In this document: piece by piece, positions 11,339 to 22,479 of the stretch | Numbering within the stretch: position 1 is the first letter of the stretch | Layout of the letters: every line of letters starts with the position of its first letter | Assembly: GCF_004193775.1 (NCBI RefSeq) | Contig: NC_041016.1 | Location: 36,729,334-36,793,333 of the forward strand | Direction: 5' to 3' | DNA from: Glycine soja | Taxonomy: Eukaryota > Streptophyta > Magnoliopsida > Fabales > Fabaceae | Length of the DNA: 64,000 nt | The notes under the pieces: model-generated | What the model saw: the letters and a program-made list of their open reading frames with translations, nothing else | Databases searched by the model: none | What the model was told of the DNA's origin: nothing | Made by a program: the position numbers and the translations under genes

Positions 11339-11905
11339 TTTACATGTGGCACGTTATTGTGCAGAGAGAGAATGTGGGGACCACAAACATCTTCTGCAAT
11401 GTATATTTAGAGAAGTACATCTTGCCAGTGTCCTCTTGTGCTTAGTGCTGACTTTTAGTACACAATTCAAATACAACATTAATAACACAAGACAAAAGGA
11501 ATAAATAATGTCAAGACAAGACACTTTAAAACTTCCCTCTTGTGTGTTATGATACGAAATGCTTATTGAACCATGGACATTACTTTTTGATGATAACTCT
11601 TATTTCTTGAGGATCGACTAACAGTTCCATTGCTTTTAGACTATAAGCCAAGTGCTAAAGCACTTTTCTTCTTGCAACTAAATGCTAAGATAGTATCGTC
11701 TAATGATTGATACTTCAGCTATCATCTAGAGCCTTTCTCCTTATGCTTCTTGCTTGTATCTCATAGACATAGATAAACCTATAGCTAAAGCATGAACGAT
11801 TAACACATAAAATTTATACTTTGTTAACATCAAAACCTTATGGACTTGAATGTTAGATACAATCCAATGTGGCTTGGATGCATCTAGACTTAACAATCTA
11901 TAATG
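11339..11905 (-). repeat. LTR-like repeat, copy 1 (second copy at about 27690-28256)
   Basis: About 570 bp match the block at 27690-28256 in the same orientation. Shared words include GTGCAGAGAGAGA, AGCCAAGTGCTAAAGCACTT, ATAAAATTTATACTTTGTTA and ACATCAAAA. Read on the minus strand both begin TGTTAAG, as LTRs do. It is cut off on its right by the Tat-type element that begins at 11970. I cannot assign the family. Confidence 0.6.
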
Positions 11906-12300
11906 TTTTATTATTTTCTTATTTATAAACAAAAACATTTAGTCAGTCATTGGAACTCATAAATAAAATTGTTTCTCTGAATAAATTATTCTAGGGAAGG
12001 AGACCTAGTCTAAGAGCATTTGAGTGTCAAAATCTAACCCCTCTTGAGTCAAGTGTCAATGCTTTTATGGGGACATGTTGCATCTGATCAATCTGATATT
12101 ACTAGAAAGATTCATATTATCAAGAACCCCTCTCTTTTGAGACTTTTGGGCCCGTCTCACATAAATAGTTAAGGTTACTTAAAGGCTAAGAGTCGCATCA
12201 CATGCCACGTCACGTGCCTAGTGGGCATCTAGAAATTGGTGTCATGACCTTGGTCAGATACCGAATATTAACATAAAAAGATGAGGTGGCAGACTAAGGG

Positions 12301-12715
12301 ACCAGAAGGGTACATAATCCTATAGTCTTGAGTGCAAAAGCAATAAGAGACTAATGTGTGAGCCCCGACCTGCTTATATATGACCAAGAGTGTCGAGGGG
12401 TACACAACCTTGTAGTCTCAAGTAAGAAAGCAAAAAGAGACTAATTTGTAGGCCTCAGTCTACTTCTTTACAACCAAGAGTGTCAAGGGGTACACAACCC
12501 TGCATTCTCAAGTAAGAAAGCATGAAGAGACTAATCAGTTAGACTTGGTCAACTTATATACGACTGAGAGTGTTGAGGGGTACACAACCTTGTAGTCTTG
12601 AGTGCGAAAGCACGAAGAAACTAATCTATGAGACTCGATCAGCTCATATACGACTGAGAGTGTCCAGGGGTACACAACCTCACAGTCTCAAGTGCGAAAG
12701 CACAAAGAGACTTGA
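12301..12715. repeat. Minisatellite, 90-bp unit, about 4.6 copies
   Basis: Units start at 12301, 12391, 12481, 12571 and 12661, exactly 90 bp apart. Each begins with a form of GAGGGGTACACAACC and continues with AGTCTCAAGT, GAAAGCA and AGAGACTAAT. The units differ by substitutions but hardly by length. The 5' LTR copy at 22430-22452 keeps only the start of one unit. No coding function is apparent. Confidence 0.9.
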
Positions 12716-13039
12716 AACGATAAGAGATCTATCTGCCAATGCACGCTTTGAACTCAGATCAAGGGGGAAAGTTGGATTTCATGTGCTGACCGACTAAACA
12801 GACCAAAACAACATTGTACTATAACTAACACGGAGCCCACGAAAAGGGATTTGAAAGGACTAGGACCCCTAAGTCTATGATGACATCGTTTAGCATGCCT
12901 GCCCTATGGCAAGATATGAATGGCAAGGATTTTGGATAAATAAAAAATAATGGGAGCAAAAAGCCACACGTGGGGGAGCACATTGGTTTGTAATGATTAC
13001 GACCTTTCGCTATCCTCCCCAAGCACCCTCTGACTCGCC

Positions 13040-13047
13040 TATAAATA
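13040..13047 (+). promoter_or_regulatory. TATA box facing the antisense ORF
   Basis: TATAAATA lies 291 bp before the ATG at 13331, inside or at the edge of the 3' LTR, on the strand opposite gag-pol. The second such ORF in this window (62725) also has a TATAAATA box upstream, at 62536. The role as a promoter is inferred. Confidence 0.45.
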
Positions 13048-13330
13048 TCCTAAAATTTAAGAAGTTCATCATTCCTTCCAAACGTTCATAAATCTTGCAA
13101 TATCTTCTTCCTGTTGCGGTGTGCAAGGTTATTTCCAGCGAGAGGTTGTGGTGATTACATCGGTGGTGGTGGGAAATTTTGCCAAAAACTAGGTTCAAGA
13201 GTGTCAAAGGAAGAAGGTACGTGAAAATCCCACCCCTGTCTTTTGGTTTTTAAGTTTTATTCTTATGGTGGGTAGGAGAAGGAGTTTTAGGGTTGGAATG
13301 GAGATTAATTATGAGACATTGTAAAAATTG

Positions 13331-14873
13331 ATGTATTCTTATTGGCCAACCCTTGTACTTACCATCGATGAGCTATTTTTCATGGCAAACGAAAATGATG
13401 AGAATATCATCGTCGAACTGTGCATGACAAGAGAACATGCGTGTGCTGGTTGGCAAGGGACCAAAGAGCGTTTCATATTTTTCTATGAAACCATATTTTC
13501 TAAATTAGGTATTAGGTTGCCTCTGACAGAATTTGAAAAAGTGGTTCTAAGAAAGCTGAATGTAGCCCTTACCCAACTTCACCCAAATCGTTGGGCTTTT
13601 GTGAAATCATTTGAAATCCTGTGAAAAGCGTTTGGGATAGTGCCGACCCTAGGGAAATTTTTCTATTTTTTTTAATTTTGAAGTACCAATAAAAACAACT
13701 TGGGTGTCGATAAATAGTGTTGGGGGGCCGAGGGATATTGACCCTATACACATCGTCTTAAATTTTTTTTAAAAGATAGGTTTCTCCTAAGGGCTACTAA
13801 AGAGAGTATGGACTTATTATATGGGTTTCCTAACCGCTAGACTAATAGTCCTTGTAATTGTGAAGGGTACGAGTTATAAGCCCTGTCAACATTTGATCAA
13901 TGTGTTGTTAAGGATATAAAAAAATAGCATTGTTCACTACTATGTTTAAATCCTCCTAGATTATCAAATTAAAGTATCGGTTGGTATATCTAAGAGTTTT
14001 TATTGATATATTTCATTTTTACTGCTAAGAACTTATATGTTTGATTTCATATATTAGTGTTTTCACGTTGATTGTTTTATGCAGAGCGGACAACAAAGAA
14101 GAGCATGGCACCCTCAAACCATGACATGGCTCGACTAGTCGCTGAGAAGAAAAAGGTTGATCAAGTGGTTAACGTTGTTGTTGTTAATACAATTGCGGCA
14201 AGAAATGTGATTGATGCTGGCGAAAAATCAATAACTCTGACTGTCAAGCTGCTTAACATTGTTAATGTAGAATCCCTACCTCGAGGAAGAGGGAACGAAC
14301 GAAAGGCGACAGACAAATCTACATTGAGGTGGACTCTAAAGATAGCCTCCTAGCAGGATCGACAAGGACTGATGGGCAATTGCCTATAGAAGAAATAGGG
14401 GACAACGATAATCCCATGGACTTCGGGAACCCTCAGAATGAAGGTAGTTCATTATGGGACGTGGTTTTCCCTCACTCAGTTTATAACCATACACACAACA
14501 TGCCAAAAGCTTACCACACGGATATGGAAAAGTTGAGCTTCGTCAGCAGTGTGAAGGATGCACATGTGGAGATAACTCGACTTCACGTTATTCTTTGTGT
14601 GGTCGAAGACCAATGGTGGGACATGATGAAAGAGAAGAAGACTCTTGAGAAGGAGAAGTTGTGCCTTGTTGCCAAGGCTAAGAAATTAAGAAAGCAAGTG
14701 TCAGATACTGAGGCAGGTCTGGTCACTTTGGATCAAGCCAAAGTCAATCTTGAAAAAGATAAGGAAGTTTTGGCTAAGAAGGAGAAAGAGATAATGGATA
14801 GCTTGGAAAATTTTAAAAATGAGAAGAGGAATTTGCAAGAGAGAGTGACCACCCTAGAGGTGCAATTGACCTA
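13331..14873 (+). pseudogene. Antisense ORF of the Tat element (gypsy-type transposon protein)
   Basis: The N-terminal part at 13331-13624 reads FSKLGIRLPLTEFEKVVLRK and LNVALTQLHPNRWAFVKSFE, typical of the putative gypsy-type transposon domain (Transposase_28 family). After a stop the similarity continues with VPTLGKFFYFF near 13640. An intron probably ends at TTTATGCAG near 14084. The second part (14085-14873) is charged, with a likely coiled coil from 14630 rich in K, E and L. Such ORFs are known in Tat-lineage elements, opposite to gag-pol; their function is unknown. Here there are stops and frame changes. Confidence 0.65.
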
Positions 14874-15474
14874 GGCATCTGATGAGCTAGAAAAGGTGAA
14901 AACAAATCTAAATATGGCAAACATTGAAACAACCTTGTAATTCGTTGAAGTATTCAATGTGGCGATGGAGCAAGTGAAAGTTGTTTCTCCTAATGTGAAT
15001 TTTGATGTAGTCATCCCCTTCAAATTAGTGGTCAATTGCAAAATTATTGAAGCGGTTGACTAAGGCGTGTTGGGTAGTTTGGGTTTGGAGTTAAAGTTGG
15101 GTTTGAATTTGTTTAGGATCGACCTAAGAGCCGCGTAGGTTTGCTTTTATTTTGGTTTATGAATGTAAGTGTCATTAGGCAAATCAATGTATGTGTCGTA
15201 GACAAAAAATTAAATACAACAAATTTGCTTAGCTGAGTGTGGTCCACTGGTTGTGCGTATATAAGGAAAGTAATATTTTGACATGTCGAGATTTGATGCC
15301 TATATGTCAAAATTCCAACTCTCAATTAAGAAGGAAAAGTAATATTTGGCTAAGTTAAAATGCATCAATGTAAATGTTTAGAATTCAACTTCCGATTGAG
15401 AATGGAAAATAGTATTAAACTAAGTTAAAATAGTTGTGTTGTTCATGTCAATGTCAACTGTGTACCATAGGTAT

Positions 15475-15948
15475 CAACAACAACAACGCCTTATCCCACT
15501 AGGTGGGGTCGGCTACATGGATCAACTTCCGCCATAATGTTCTATCAAGTACCATACTTCTATCCAAATCATTAAGTTCGATATCCTTTTTGATAACCTC
15601 TCTTATAGTCTTTTTGGGTCTTCCTCTGCCTCGAATTTTTTGCCTTCTCTCCATCTGGTCTACTCTCCTCACTACAGAGTCTACCGGTCTTCTCTCTACA
15701 TGCCCAAACCACCTAAGTCTATTTTCCACCATCTTCTCTACAATAGGCGCTACTCCAACCCTCTCTCTAATAGCTTCGTTTCTAATTTTATCTTGTCGAG
15801 TCTTACCACACATCCACCGCAACATCCTCATCTCCGCTACACCTACTTTATTCTCATGTTGGCTCTTGACCGCCCAACATTCTGTTCTGTACAAAATCGC
15901 CGGTCTTACCGCAGTCCGATAAAACTTTCCCTTATCATGCCAGCTTAA
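15475..15948 (-). mobile_element. RTE-type LINE 3' fragment
   Basis: The minus-strand ORF at 15499-15894 reads MRMLRWMCGKTR, RERVGVAPIVEKM, NRLRWFGHVERRP and GRGRPKKTIREVI. This is the conserved C-terminal tail of RTE/BovB-like reverse transcriptases. The 3' end has four GTT repeats on that strand (CAACAACAACAAC at 15476-15488), as RTE elements often do. It lies in a short tandem repeat of about 47-50 bp around GTACCATAGGTATCATGG. TATCA on both sides may be the target duplication. It is 5'-truncated and has no catalytic domain. Confidence 0.85.
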
Positions 15949-16765
15949 TGCGGTGTTAATGTCGACCGTGTACCATAGTTATCATGGCGGTTTAATGTCG
16001 TGTCAATGCCGACTATGTACCATAGGTATCATGGAGATTTAATGTCGTGCTGATGCTGAATACAAAATATAGTTGCATAATATTCAAATGCGTAAAGTGC
16101 ATGCCTTGTTTTATTAAATGAGAAAAACTTAAGTGCTATTTCTGGAAGCTTGCTAGAGAAGCTTCTATGGAGGTTGGATATTTGAGCTTTAATTAGGTCC
16201 TTCAATGGTGATTTCCAGCCATGGAATTGCTACGGAAGATAAAGGAGAAGAGGTGAGAGGAGGTGCCATCCACTAGAGAATAAGCCATGGAAGGAGAAGC
16301 TTTACCACCAAGAGAGTGCCTTGGATAAGAAGCTTAGAGAGGAAGCTTCAATGGAGGAAGAGAATGAGAGAGAGAGAGAGAGAGTGACGGGGAAATTGAA
16401 GGAGAATAGGGAGAGAAGTTGAACTTTGAAGTGTGTCTCACAAGTTTTTCATTCATCAAAGTTGTGACAAGTGTTATAGGTGTTTCTATTTATAGCCTAG
16501 GCCACTAACTGAAGAAGCAAGTTTCATGATGATGAACCAAGCAATTTTGATGATGCCAAAAGCCCAAGTGATTGATTCAAGACTTCAAGATCAAGCATCA
16601 AGAATCCAATCCAAGATTCAAGATTCAAGAGAAGAAATCAAGAAGCAACAAGTCAAGACTTCATATAGGATAAGTATTAAAAGATTTTTTCAAAAACCAA
16701 ATAGCACAGTTTTGTTTTACAAAAGAATTTTCTCAAATTTTCTAAGTTACCAGAGTGATTACTCT

Positions 16766-17006
16766 CTGGTAATCGATTACCAGTTATCAGTAATCGATTA
16801 CCAGTGACCAGTTTGGATTTCAAAATGTTTTCAAATGATTTGTAATGTTCCAAAATGTTTTTCAAATAGTGTAATCGATTACACTATATTAGTAATCGAT
16901 TATAAGTGAATCTGAACGTTGGAATTCAAATCCAATTGTGAAGAGTCACAACTTTTCATAAAATGCATTGTGTAATCAATTACACCTTTGTGGTAATCGA
17001 TTACCA
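16766..17006. repeat. Cluster of TAATCGATTA palindromes
   Basis: At least six sites lie within 240 bp. CTGGTAATCGATTACCAG at 16766-16783 and AGTGTAATCGATTACACT at 16868-16885 are perfect 18-bp palindromes. Others are at 16790-16801, 16890-16904, 16973-16988 (one base changed, AATCAATT) and 16991-17006. TAAT/ATTA half-sites suggest possible homeodomain binding, which is inference. Confidence 0.85.
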
Positions 17007-17310
17007 GTGAACAATTTTGAAGAAAAAGTTAAGAGTTATAACTCTTAACATGGTTTTCTCTAAAGTCACAACTTTTCTAATGGTTTCTTTGACCAAACAT
17101 GAAGAGTCTATAAAAGCATGACTTTGGCACACATTCAATAGATATATATGATATTCTTCCAAACAATTATTTTTCACAATCTTTCTCTAACCATTGCCCA
17201 TTGTTTTTTCTTTGCCTAAAAGCTTTCTAAACTTTGTTTCAAAACTTTGTTTTTTCTGCAAGTGGAAATTCTGCAGAAAACAAAAGTGTGTTATCTTTTC
17301 ATCCCTTCTT

Positions 17311-17527
17311 TCTTTTGACAAAAGATTCAAAGGACTAACCGCATGAGAATTCTTTTGATTCTCCCTTCCCCCTCTTGACAAAAGATTCAAAGGACCAACC
17401 GCCTCAGAATTCTTTTGATTCTTCCCTTTCCCTTTAAACAAAAGATTTCAAAGGACTAACCGCCTGAGATATCTTTTGGTTCCCCTTACAAAAATTCAAG
17501 GGACTAACCGCCTAAGAATTCTTTGTC
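17311..17527. repeat. 60-bp tandem repeat in the solo LTR
   Basis: Four units begin near 17317, 17377, 17437 and 17487. Each has ACAAAAGATTCAAAGGAC or a close form, then TAACCGCCTGAGAATTC and TTTTGATTC. The first three are 60 bp apart and the last is shortened. The ORF at 17187-17441 is only the translated repeat. Confidence 0.85.
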
Positions 17528-18714
17528 TTAACACATTGGAGTGTACATCCTTTGTGGTACAAGTAGAGCGTACATCTTCTTGGGTTGTTATACTAAGAAC
17601 AAGAGAGGGTACATCTCTTGTGGATCAGTTCAAGTGGAGCGTACATCCACTTGGTTGTTCAAAGAGAACAAGGGAGGGTACATTCCTTGTGGATCTTTGC
17701 TTGTAAAGGATTTTACAAGGTTATTGGAAATCGCAAGAACCGGTGGTTGCTTGGGGACTGGATGTAGGCACGGGTTGTTGCCGAACTAGTATAAATCTTG
17801 TGTTTGTCTTCTTCTTTCCTACACTCTTTATTTTCTGTTGTGTACTTTTTATTTCCGCTTTACTTTTGTCTAAGTTATTGTTTCTATTCTTTACTTTCTC
17901 ATAACTTAGTTGTAAAGCCTAATTGAATCTAGTAACATTAAGAAGGATAAATTTTTTAATTAGTCAAGACACGTTCATAATTAATTCAATCTCCCTTCTT
18001 AATTATTCTGAGACCACTTGATCCAACACTAACTAAAATGAAATTCACTTTCATTTCATGTGAATCTAAAAGAAATATTCCAAGAATATGTCAAAGGCAT
18101 CTTAGCATATTCCTTTTAGATACCACAAGCATGGAAGGTGTGACTCTAGCACATGGGAAGCTTTCTTGGAAAGCAAGGAAGAAAGCTTCCTTGAGAAGCT
18201 AGAGGTTAGCTACTCACACCCCTCCAATAGATAAGCTCACTCCTATGCCAAAAATGGGCTTGGATTCTTGGGTAATGAGGTGGTTGACATTCATTTGGCT
18301 TGGGGAGTCCCAAGCCCTAATGAATCTTAACTACACACACCCATCCAATAGCTAAGCTCACCCCATGCCAAAATACATGAAAATACAAAAAAGTCCCTAC
18401 TACAAAGATTACTCAAAATGCCATGAAATATAATGCTAAAACTCTATACTACCAGGGTACCCTTAACTTATAGGGTAGGGTGCCCTTAATTTGTAGGGTA
18501 CCCTAAAAACCTAAAACGACTAAAATACATGGCCCAAAAGAAGGAAAACATATTCTAATATTTACAAAGAAAAGTGGACCCAACCTTGGCCCATGGGCTC
18601 AAAAATCTACCCTAAGGTTCATGAGAACCCTAGGGCCTTCTTCAGTAGCTCTAACCCAATTCTCTTGGAGCCTCTTGCTCATGGCTCTAGTGACTCCACC
18701 AGTTAGTGCACAAC

Positions 18715-19900
18715 CTTGTATGCTCCTTTTCGACCACCTAACTGATTCGATAAAGGCCAACCCACTTGGGAGATAACTTGTTGACAATCTGGTTAGGTTA
18801 AGCCCTTATTATAACCAAATCCCCCTCTTTCAATTCTCCCAAGTCAAATTAGGATTGTATCTTGGCTTGACTCGAATCTTGGTCGCCACTTCATGAATCT
18901 GCATAATCCTTTGTAGCTTTTCAATAGTGTCTAGATCCACAAATCAGTCTTCTTTTAATCATTCTTCCTCGAATACATCCACTTGGAAAGTGGGCTCAGT
19001 AACTTCGATAGGGATCATGGCATTTGTTCTATATACCAAAGTGAAAGGGGGCTTGTGAGTGGATGAATGAGGAGTGGTATCATATGACCATAGGATCCGA
19101 GGAAGCTTGTCGACCCATGATGCCTGAGCTTGCTAAGAACGCGTCTTTAAACCATTTAAGATGACTTTATTGGTAGCTTCTACTTGACCATTCTACTGTG
19201 GATGCTCCACGGATGTGAAGATCAACCTTATGTCGTAACTATCACAGAATTCCTTAACATTGTTGTAGTTGAATTGTGTGTCATTGTCAGCTATTAGATT
19301 ATTGGGGACCCCAAATCTACATAGGATATATTTCCATAAGAACTTCTTTACCTTTTTCTGCAGAAATTTTGGCCACTGGTTTGGCCTCCACCCATTTGCT
19401 AAAATAGTTAGTTTCCACTATCAGGTATTTCAATTGGCACATGCCAATCGACAATAGGCCGAGCATGTCGATACCCCACTTGTGGAAAAGCCAAGGGGAA
19501 GACAATAAATGCAGACGCTCGGCCGGGAGGCCATAAAAATTGGCATGTCTTTGACAAGCATCTCACTTTTTCACAAATTCCATGCAGTCGGATCAAAGTG
19601 TCGGCCAATATTACCCTACTTGGACAATTTTACTCCCCAATAACTATCCTTCAATGTGAATTCCATAGACCCCCTCATGTACTTCGGTGACAACTATTTT
19701 GGCTTTAGCAAGAGCTAGAGATTGAAGGAGGGGTCGACAGAGGCCCCTCCTCTAGTAGAGTTTTCCTCTGATGATTGCGTGCCTTAAAGCCTTTTTCATA
19801 CATCTTGTCCCCTCCGCTTTGTCGATTGATAGGTCTTCAAACTCTATATATCGAATGATCGGACCCATCCAAGACTCCATCTCAGTTTGAAGGAACAAAA
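18715..19900 (-). pseudogene. Integrase of the Tat-type element
   Basis: Minus-strand reading gives the H2C2 region near 19560-19680, with VHEGVYGIHIEG and DACQRHANFYGLP. The core begins with WLFHKWGIDMLG at 19505-19460, where the first catalytic Asp lies, then YFSKWVEAKPV. Several frames and stops follow. Downstream similarity (NQLGGRKGAYKVV) stops where the LTR at 16060-18715 begins. Integrase joins retroelement DNA to the chromosome; this copy cannot. Confidence 0.7.
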
Positions 19901-19928
19901 CTTGGGCCTCGGCTAAGGTGATACTGGG

Positions 19929-20880
19929 TCAATCCAAAGTCTCTAGAATGATCGCTTGATTGCCATGCTTCTTCGCACTTCCTAATTTTGACAATATGTC
20001 ACCTCTATCATTACCATCCCCGAGCAGGTGGCCAAGCTTGAATCTTGTGAAAGATTGAGCTAACTCTTTGACTTTCTTTAAGTATTTGGCTAATTGAAGT
20101 TCTTCTACTTGATATTCACCCTTCGCTTGTAGCATTACCACCTTGGAGTCGCCCTTTGCCACCAGATCTTTAACTCTTGTTTCCCTAGTGAGCCACATGC
20201 TGGCATGTAATGCCTTATATTTGGCTTGGTTGTGGGTAAGGCTAAAGTTGAACTTTAAGGATTTTTCAATGATGACTACATCGAGACCTTCAAACACAAT
20301 TCCTGCTCCATTGCTTGCACTGTTCATCGTGTTGTTGACAAATAGTATCCATAGAGATAAGGATACCACTATGTAAGTTCCACCATGAAATCTATGAGGG
20401 CTTTCCCTTTGACTGCCCTTTTTTTCCAAGGACAATGTCGTACTTAGATAATTCTATTGACCATTTCATCATCCTTTCAACTAGGTAGGGCTTCTATAGG
20501 ATGTGATGAATAGGTTGGTCCGTTCAAACAATGATCGGGAAGCTTTGGAAGTAATGTCTCAACTTTCGAGCTAGGATCAATACTGCCAAGGCCATTTTTT
20601 TCTAAATTTTGGTACCTTGACTTGCACCTCACAAGAACTGGCTCACAAAGTATATCGAACGTTGTGTGGTCACTACCTCTTGCACCAAAACCAAATTAAC
20701 AAATTTGTCAAAGATTGAGAGATAAACTATGATGGACAAACCTACCATTGGCTTTTGCAGTATCGATGGACTAAAGAGGAAAGCTTTTAATTGACTAAAG
20801 ATCGCTTCGCACTTGTCAATCCAAACAAATCTTTGGTATAGGCACTGAAAAAATGTCAGCCTCGAGTTGAGGGGTAAGAA
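19929..20880 (-). pseudogene. RT tail and RNase H of the Tat-type element
   Basis: The minus strand at 20860-20640 has CEAIFSQLKAFLSSPSILQK, the end of reverse transcriptase. An RNase H domain of RVT_3 type follows at 20370-19929, with NGAGIVFEGLDVVIIEKSLK, LTHNQAKYKAL and ILSKLGS. The expected YVDD catalytic block upstream is absent. The sequence passes directly from protease-side sequence (IFSVPIPKICLD) to CEAIFSQL at about 20830, so most of RT is deleted. The element could only have moved with help from other copies. Confidence 0.75.
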
Positions 20881-20968
20881 TCATGTTGATCTTTACTTTG
20901 TTCCCCTCTTCAATCTCCACTTCCTTTACCTCCTCCACCAGCATCAGACATCGATCCATGAATTTCCT

Positions 20969-21429
20969 TCAGGGATCTAGTTCCATGAAGTGGACTCCAT
21001 ATTGTTTTGTTGGTTCGTAGAGCCCCCTCTTGGCCTTGAGGTTGTCTTCATAACATTTAGGGGTGATTGCTTGGTTAACAATGATAACATTAACCGACCA
21101 ATCATCCATTGGGAATTTTACTTTCAGATGGGTCGTCAACACAATTCCCCCCAACATATTTGTCATCAGTTGTCCAAGAATGATGTTGTAGATGGATGGC
21201 ATATTGATGACCATGTACCAGATCATGAGCATTTTGACCATTGCATCACCAAAAGTTGTGCTAAGACATAACCTCGAACCTCAGCCTCGGCTTCTGCAAA
21301 TCCAACCAACACCTTGGGACGAGGCAACATTGAATCTTTTGGAACCTTGAGACCAATGAAGGCATCCCAATACATCATGTTCATTGAGTTGTCTTTGTCG
21401 ACCAAAATGAATTGAACATTGAATCCCAT
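20969..21429 (-). pseudogene. Aspartic protease region of the Tat-type element
   Basis: Minus-strand pieces read VQFILVDKDNSMNMMYWDAF, matching the protease active-site segment (family form LVDxGSSxNIMY). They continue with PSIYNIILGQLMTNMLGG and LHLKVKFP-like sequence (read THLKVKFP), which joins protease to RT in Tat elements. A frameshift separates 21223-21429 from 20969-21241. The protease would cleave the polyprotein. Confidence 0.7.
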
Positions 21430-22104
21430 TAAGATTACGAAAATGACAACCGGGTTGTTATCGTGTGGAGAGACACCATTGAAATCCGCATCCGTGAATG
21501 TGATGTTGGGTGAAGGCTGTGGAGGTTATATCTCTAATATAATTGACTAGGCATATTGCTTCCTTGCTAATGAAGTCATTCCTCCACTTGAAAATCCACT
21601 AGCAATTATATTAAAATCACCATAAGTTACATGTTGGTGGGTTGGTGTTGTGGTCTTGGAGGTTGGTGGTGGGGATGGGTCTCTCTTCTTTAACTTGTCT
21701 TTGCCCTTATCATCTCAATGGTCAGCCTTCTTCCAAGCATACTTCGCTAAAGGCCCCGTCTTGCTAAGGTATTCTATCTATCAAATCAATGCAAAGCTCC
21801 TTTCAATATCATACATGTACGTCTTGTGAAATTCACACCACTTAGTTCTGCCACCCTTTTTGCTTTTGCACTCTTCCTCTAGGCTTCAACGTTCTCCCTC
21901 CTTATGTCCTCCATCTGTGCTATTTGCCTCCTCGTATCTTCCATCTACTCCATCACTTGCTCCATTGTCAGAAGGTCTCCTCCATCGTTCCTTGATGTTG
22001 CTCTGGTGTTTCTGAGAGGTCTCATCATCAGAAACAGGATAAGACAAGGCAAAAACAAAACGTGACAGGAAGAGTTTCATCGTGTCCCACAGTGGGTGCC
22101 TAAA
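21430..22104 (-). pseudogene. gag remnant and primer site of the Tat-type element
   Basis: The first ORF after the 5' LTR (22080-21886, minus) begins MKLFLSRFVFAL and includes DDETSQKHQSNIKERWR, a gag leader found in plant gypsy elements. The rest of gag up to the protease is short and frame-shifted. The segment at 22081-22104 is the primer-binding region next to the LTR end TGTTCCGG at 22105. Confidence 0.55.
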
Positions 22105-22452
22105 TGTTCCGGTAACTAGATCATGCCTAGGAAGGAGACCTAGTCCAAGAGCATTTGAGTGTCAAAATCTAACCCATCTTGAGTCAAGTGTCAAGGCTCT
22201 TATAGGGACATGCAAAAGCTAACCAATTTGATACTCTCAGAAAGGTACATCTTATAGAGATCCCCTATTTTCGAGACTCATGGGTCTGTCTCATGTAAAT
22301 GGTTAGGGTTACTTAAAGGCTAAGAATTATATCATATCTCACATCACGGGCCTGGTGGGCACCTAGAAGACGGTGCCATGACCTTGGTTGGATACCAAAG
22401 ATTAACGTAAAAAGATGCGGTGACCGACAAAGGGACCAAAGAGGTACAAAAC
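22105..22452 (-). repeat. 5' LTR of the Tat-type element, truncated
   Basis: It aligns with the first 350 bp of the LTR at 11970 (shared GGAAGGAGACCTAGTC, CTTGAGTCAAGTGTCAA and ACCTTGGTTGGATACC-like sequence) and ends abruptly at AGGTACAAAACC. The neighbouring repeat starts there, so the outer 0.9 kb of this LTR is gone. Confidence 0.75.
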
Positions 22453-22479
22453 CTTTGCTATGAAAGTTGGAATTCGGAA

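Larger units (their letters stand above)
11970..13220 (-). repeat. 3' LTR of the Tat-type element
   Basis: The first 350 bp match 22105-22452 closely, with shared AGGAAGGAGACCTAGTC, AGAGCATTTGAGTGTCAAAA and GGTTACTTAAAGGCTAAGA. It starts with TG at 11970 by that alignment. The right edge is approximate; a pyrimidine-rich TCCCACCCCTGTC at 13229 is the likely polypurine tract on the other strand. It contains a 90-bp minisatellite and a TATAAATA box at 13040-13047 facing the antisense ORF. Confidence 0.7.
16510..18028 (+). mobile_element. Solo LTR with TAATCGATTA palindromes, 5-bp target duplication
   Basis: It starts TGAAGAAGC and ends GATCCAACA. Perfect CTAAC duplications flank it (16505-16509, 18029-18033), so its ends are firm. 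It is 1,519 bp long. The left third holds a cluster of palindromes built on GTAATCGATTAC (16766-17006). The middle has a 60-bp tandem repeat (17311-17527), then repeats of GTACATC (17540-17690). Near 17757 it has CTGGATGTAGGCACGGG, which occurs in reverse at 61103-61130 inside the LTR near the window end. The two LTRs are probably one family. Confidence 0.9.
16060..18715 (+). mobile_element. LTR of an unassigned retrotransposon, split by a solo LTR
   Basis: The flanks 16060-16509 and 18034-18715 match the single block at 22480-23530 in order and orientation. Shared words include AAACTTTGAAGTGT or GAACTTTGAAGTGT, CTATTTATAGCCTA, CTACTACAAAGA, TACCAGGGTACC or TACTAGGGTACC, and GCCCATGGGCTCAAA with ATCTACCCTAAGG. 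The solo LTR at 16510-18028 interrupts it. The right edge lies inside integrase sequence of the Tat element, near 18715. Exact ends are not resolved. Confidence 0.65.
11970..22452 (-). mobile_element. Ty3/gypsy element, Tat type, broken
   Basis: Related LTR sequence lies at 11970 and at 22105. The gag-pol genes run on the minus strand from 22080 down to about 18715. An antisense ORF runs on the plus strand from about 13331 to 14873, between integrase and the 3' LTR. A sequence related to an Asp-tRNA-type primer site (GGCACCCACTGTGGGACACG on the minus strand) sits just inside the 5' LTR. This layout is established for the Tat/Grande/Ogre lineage. Most of the reverse transcriptase is deleted and the 5' LTR is cut at about 22452, so the copy is inactive. 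Confidence 0.75.

Noticed and set aside
15503..15922. 139-residue plus-strand ORF
   Set aside because: It is the complement of the conserved RTE reverse transcriptase tail, which is on the minus strand.
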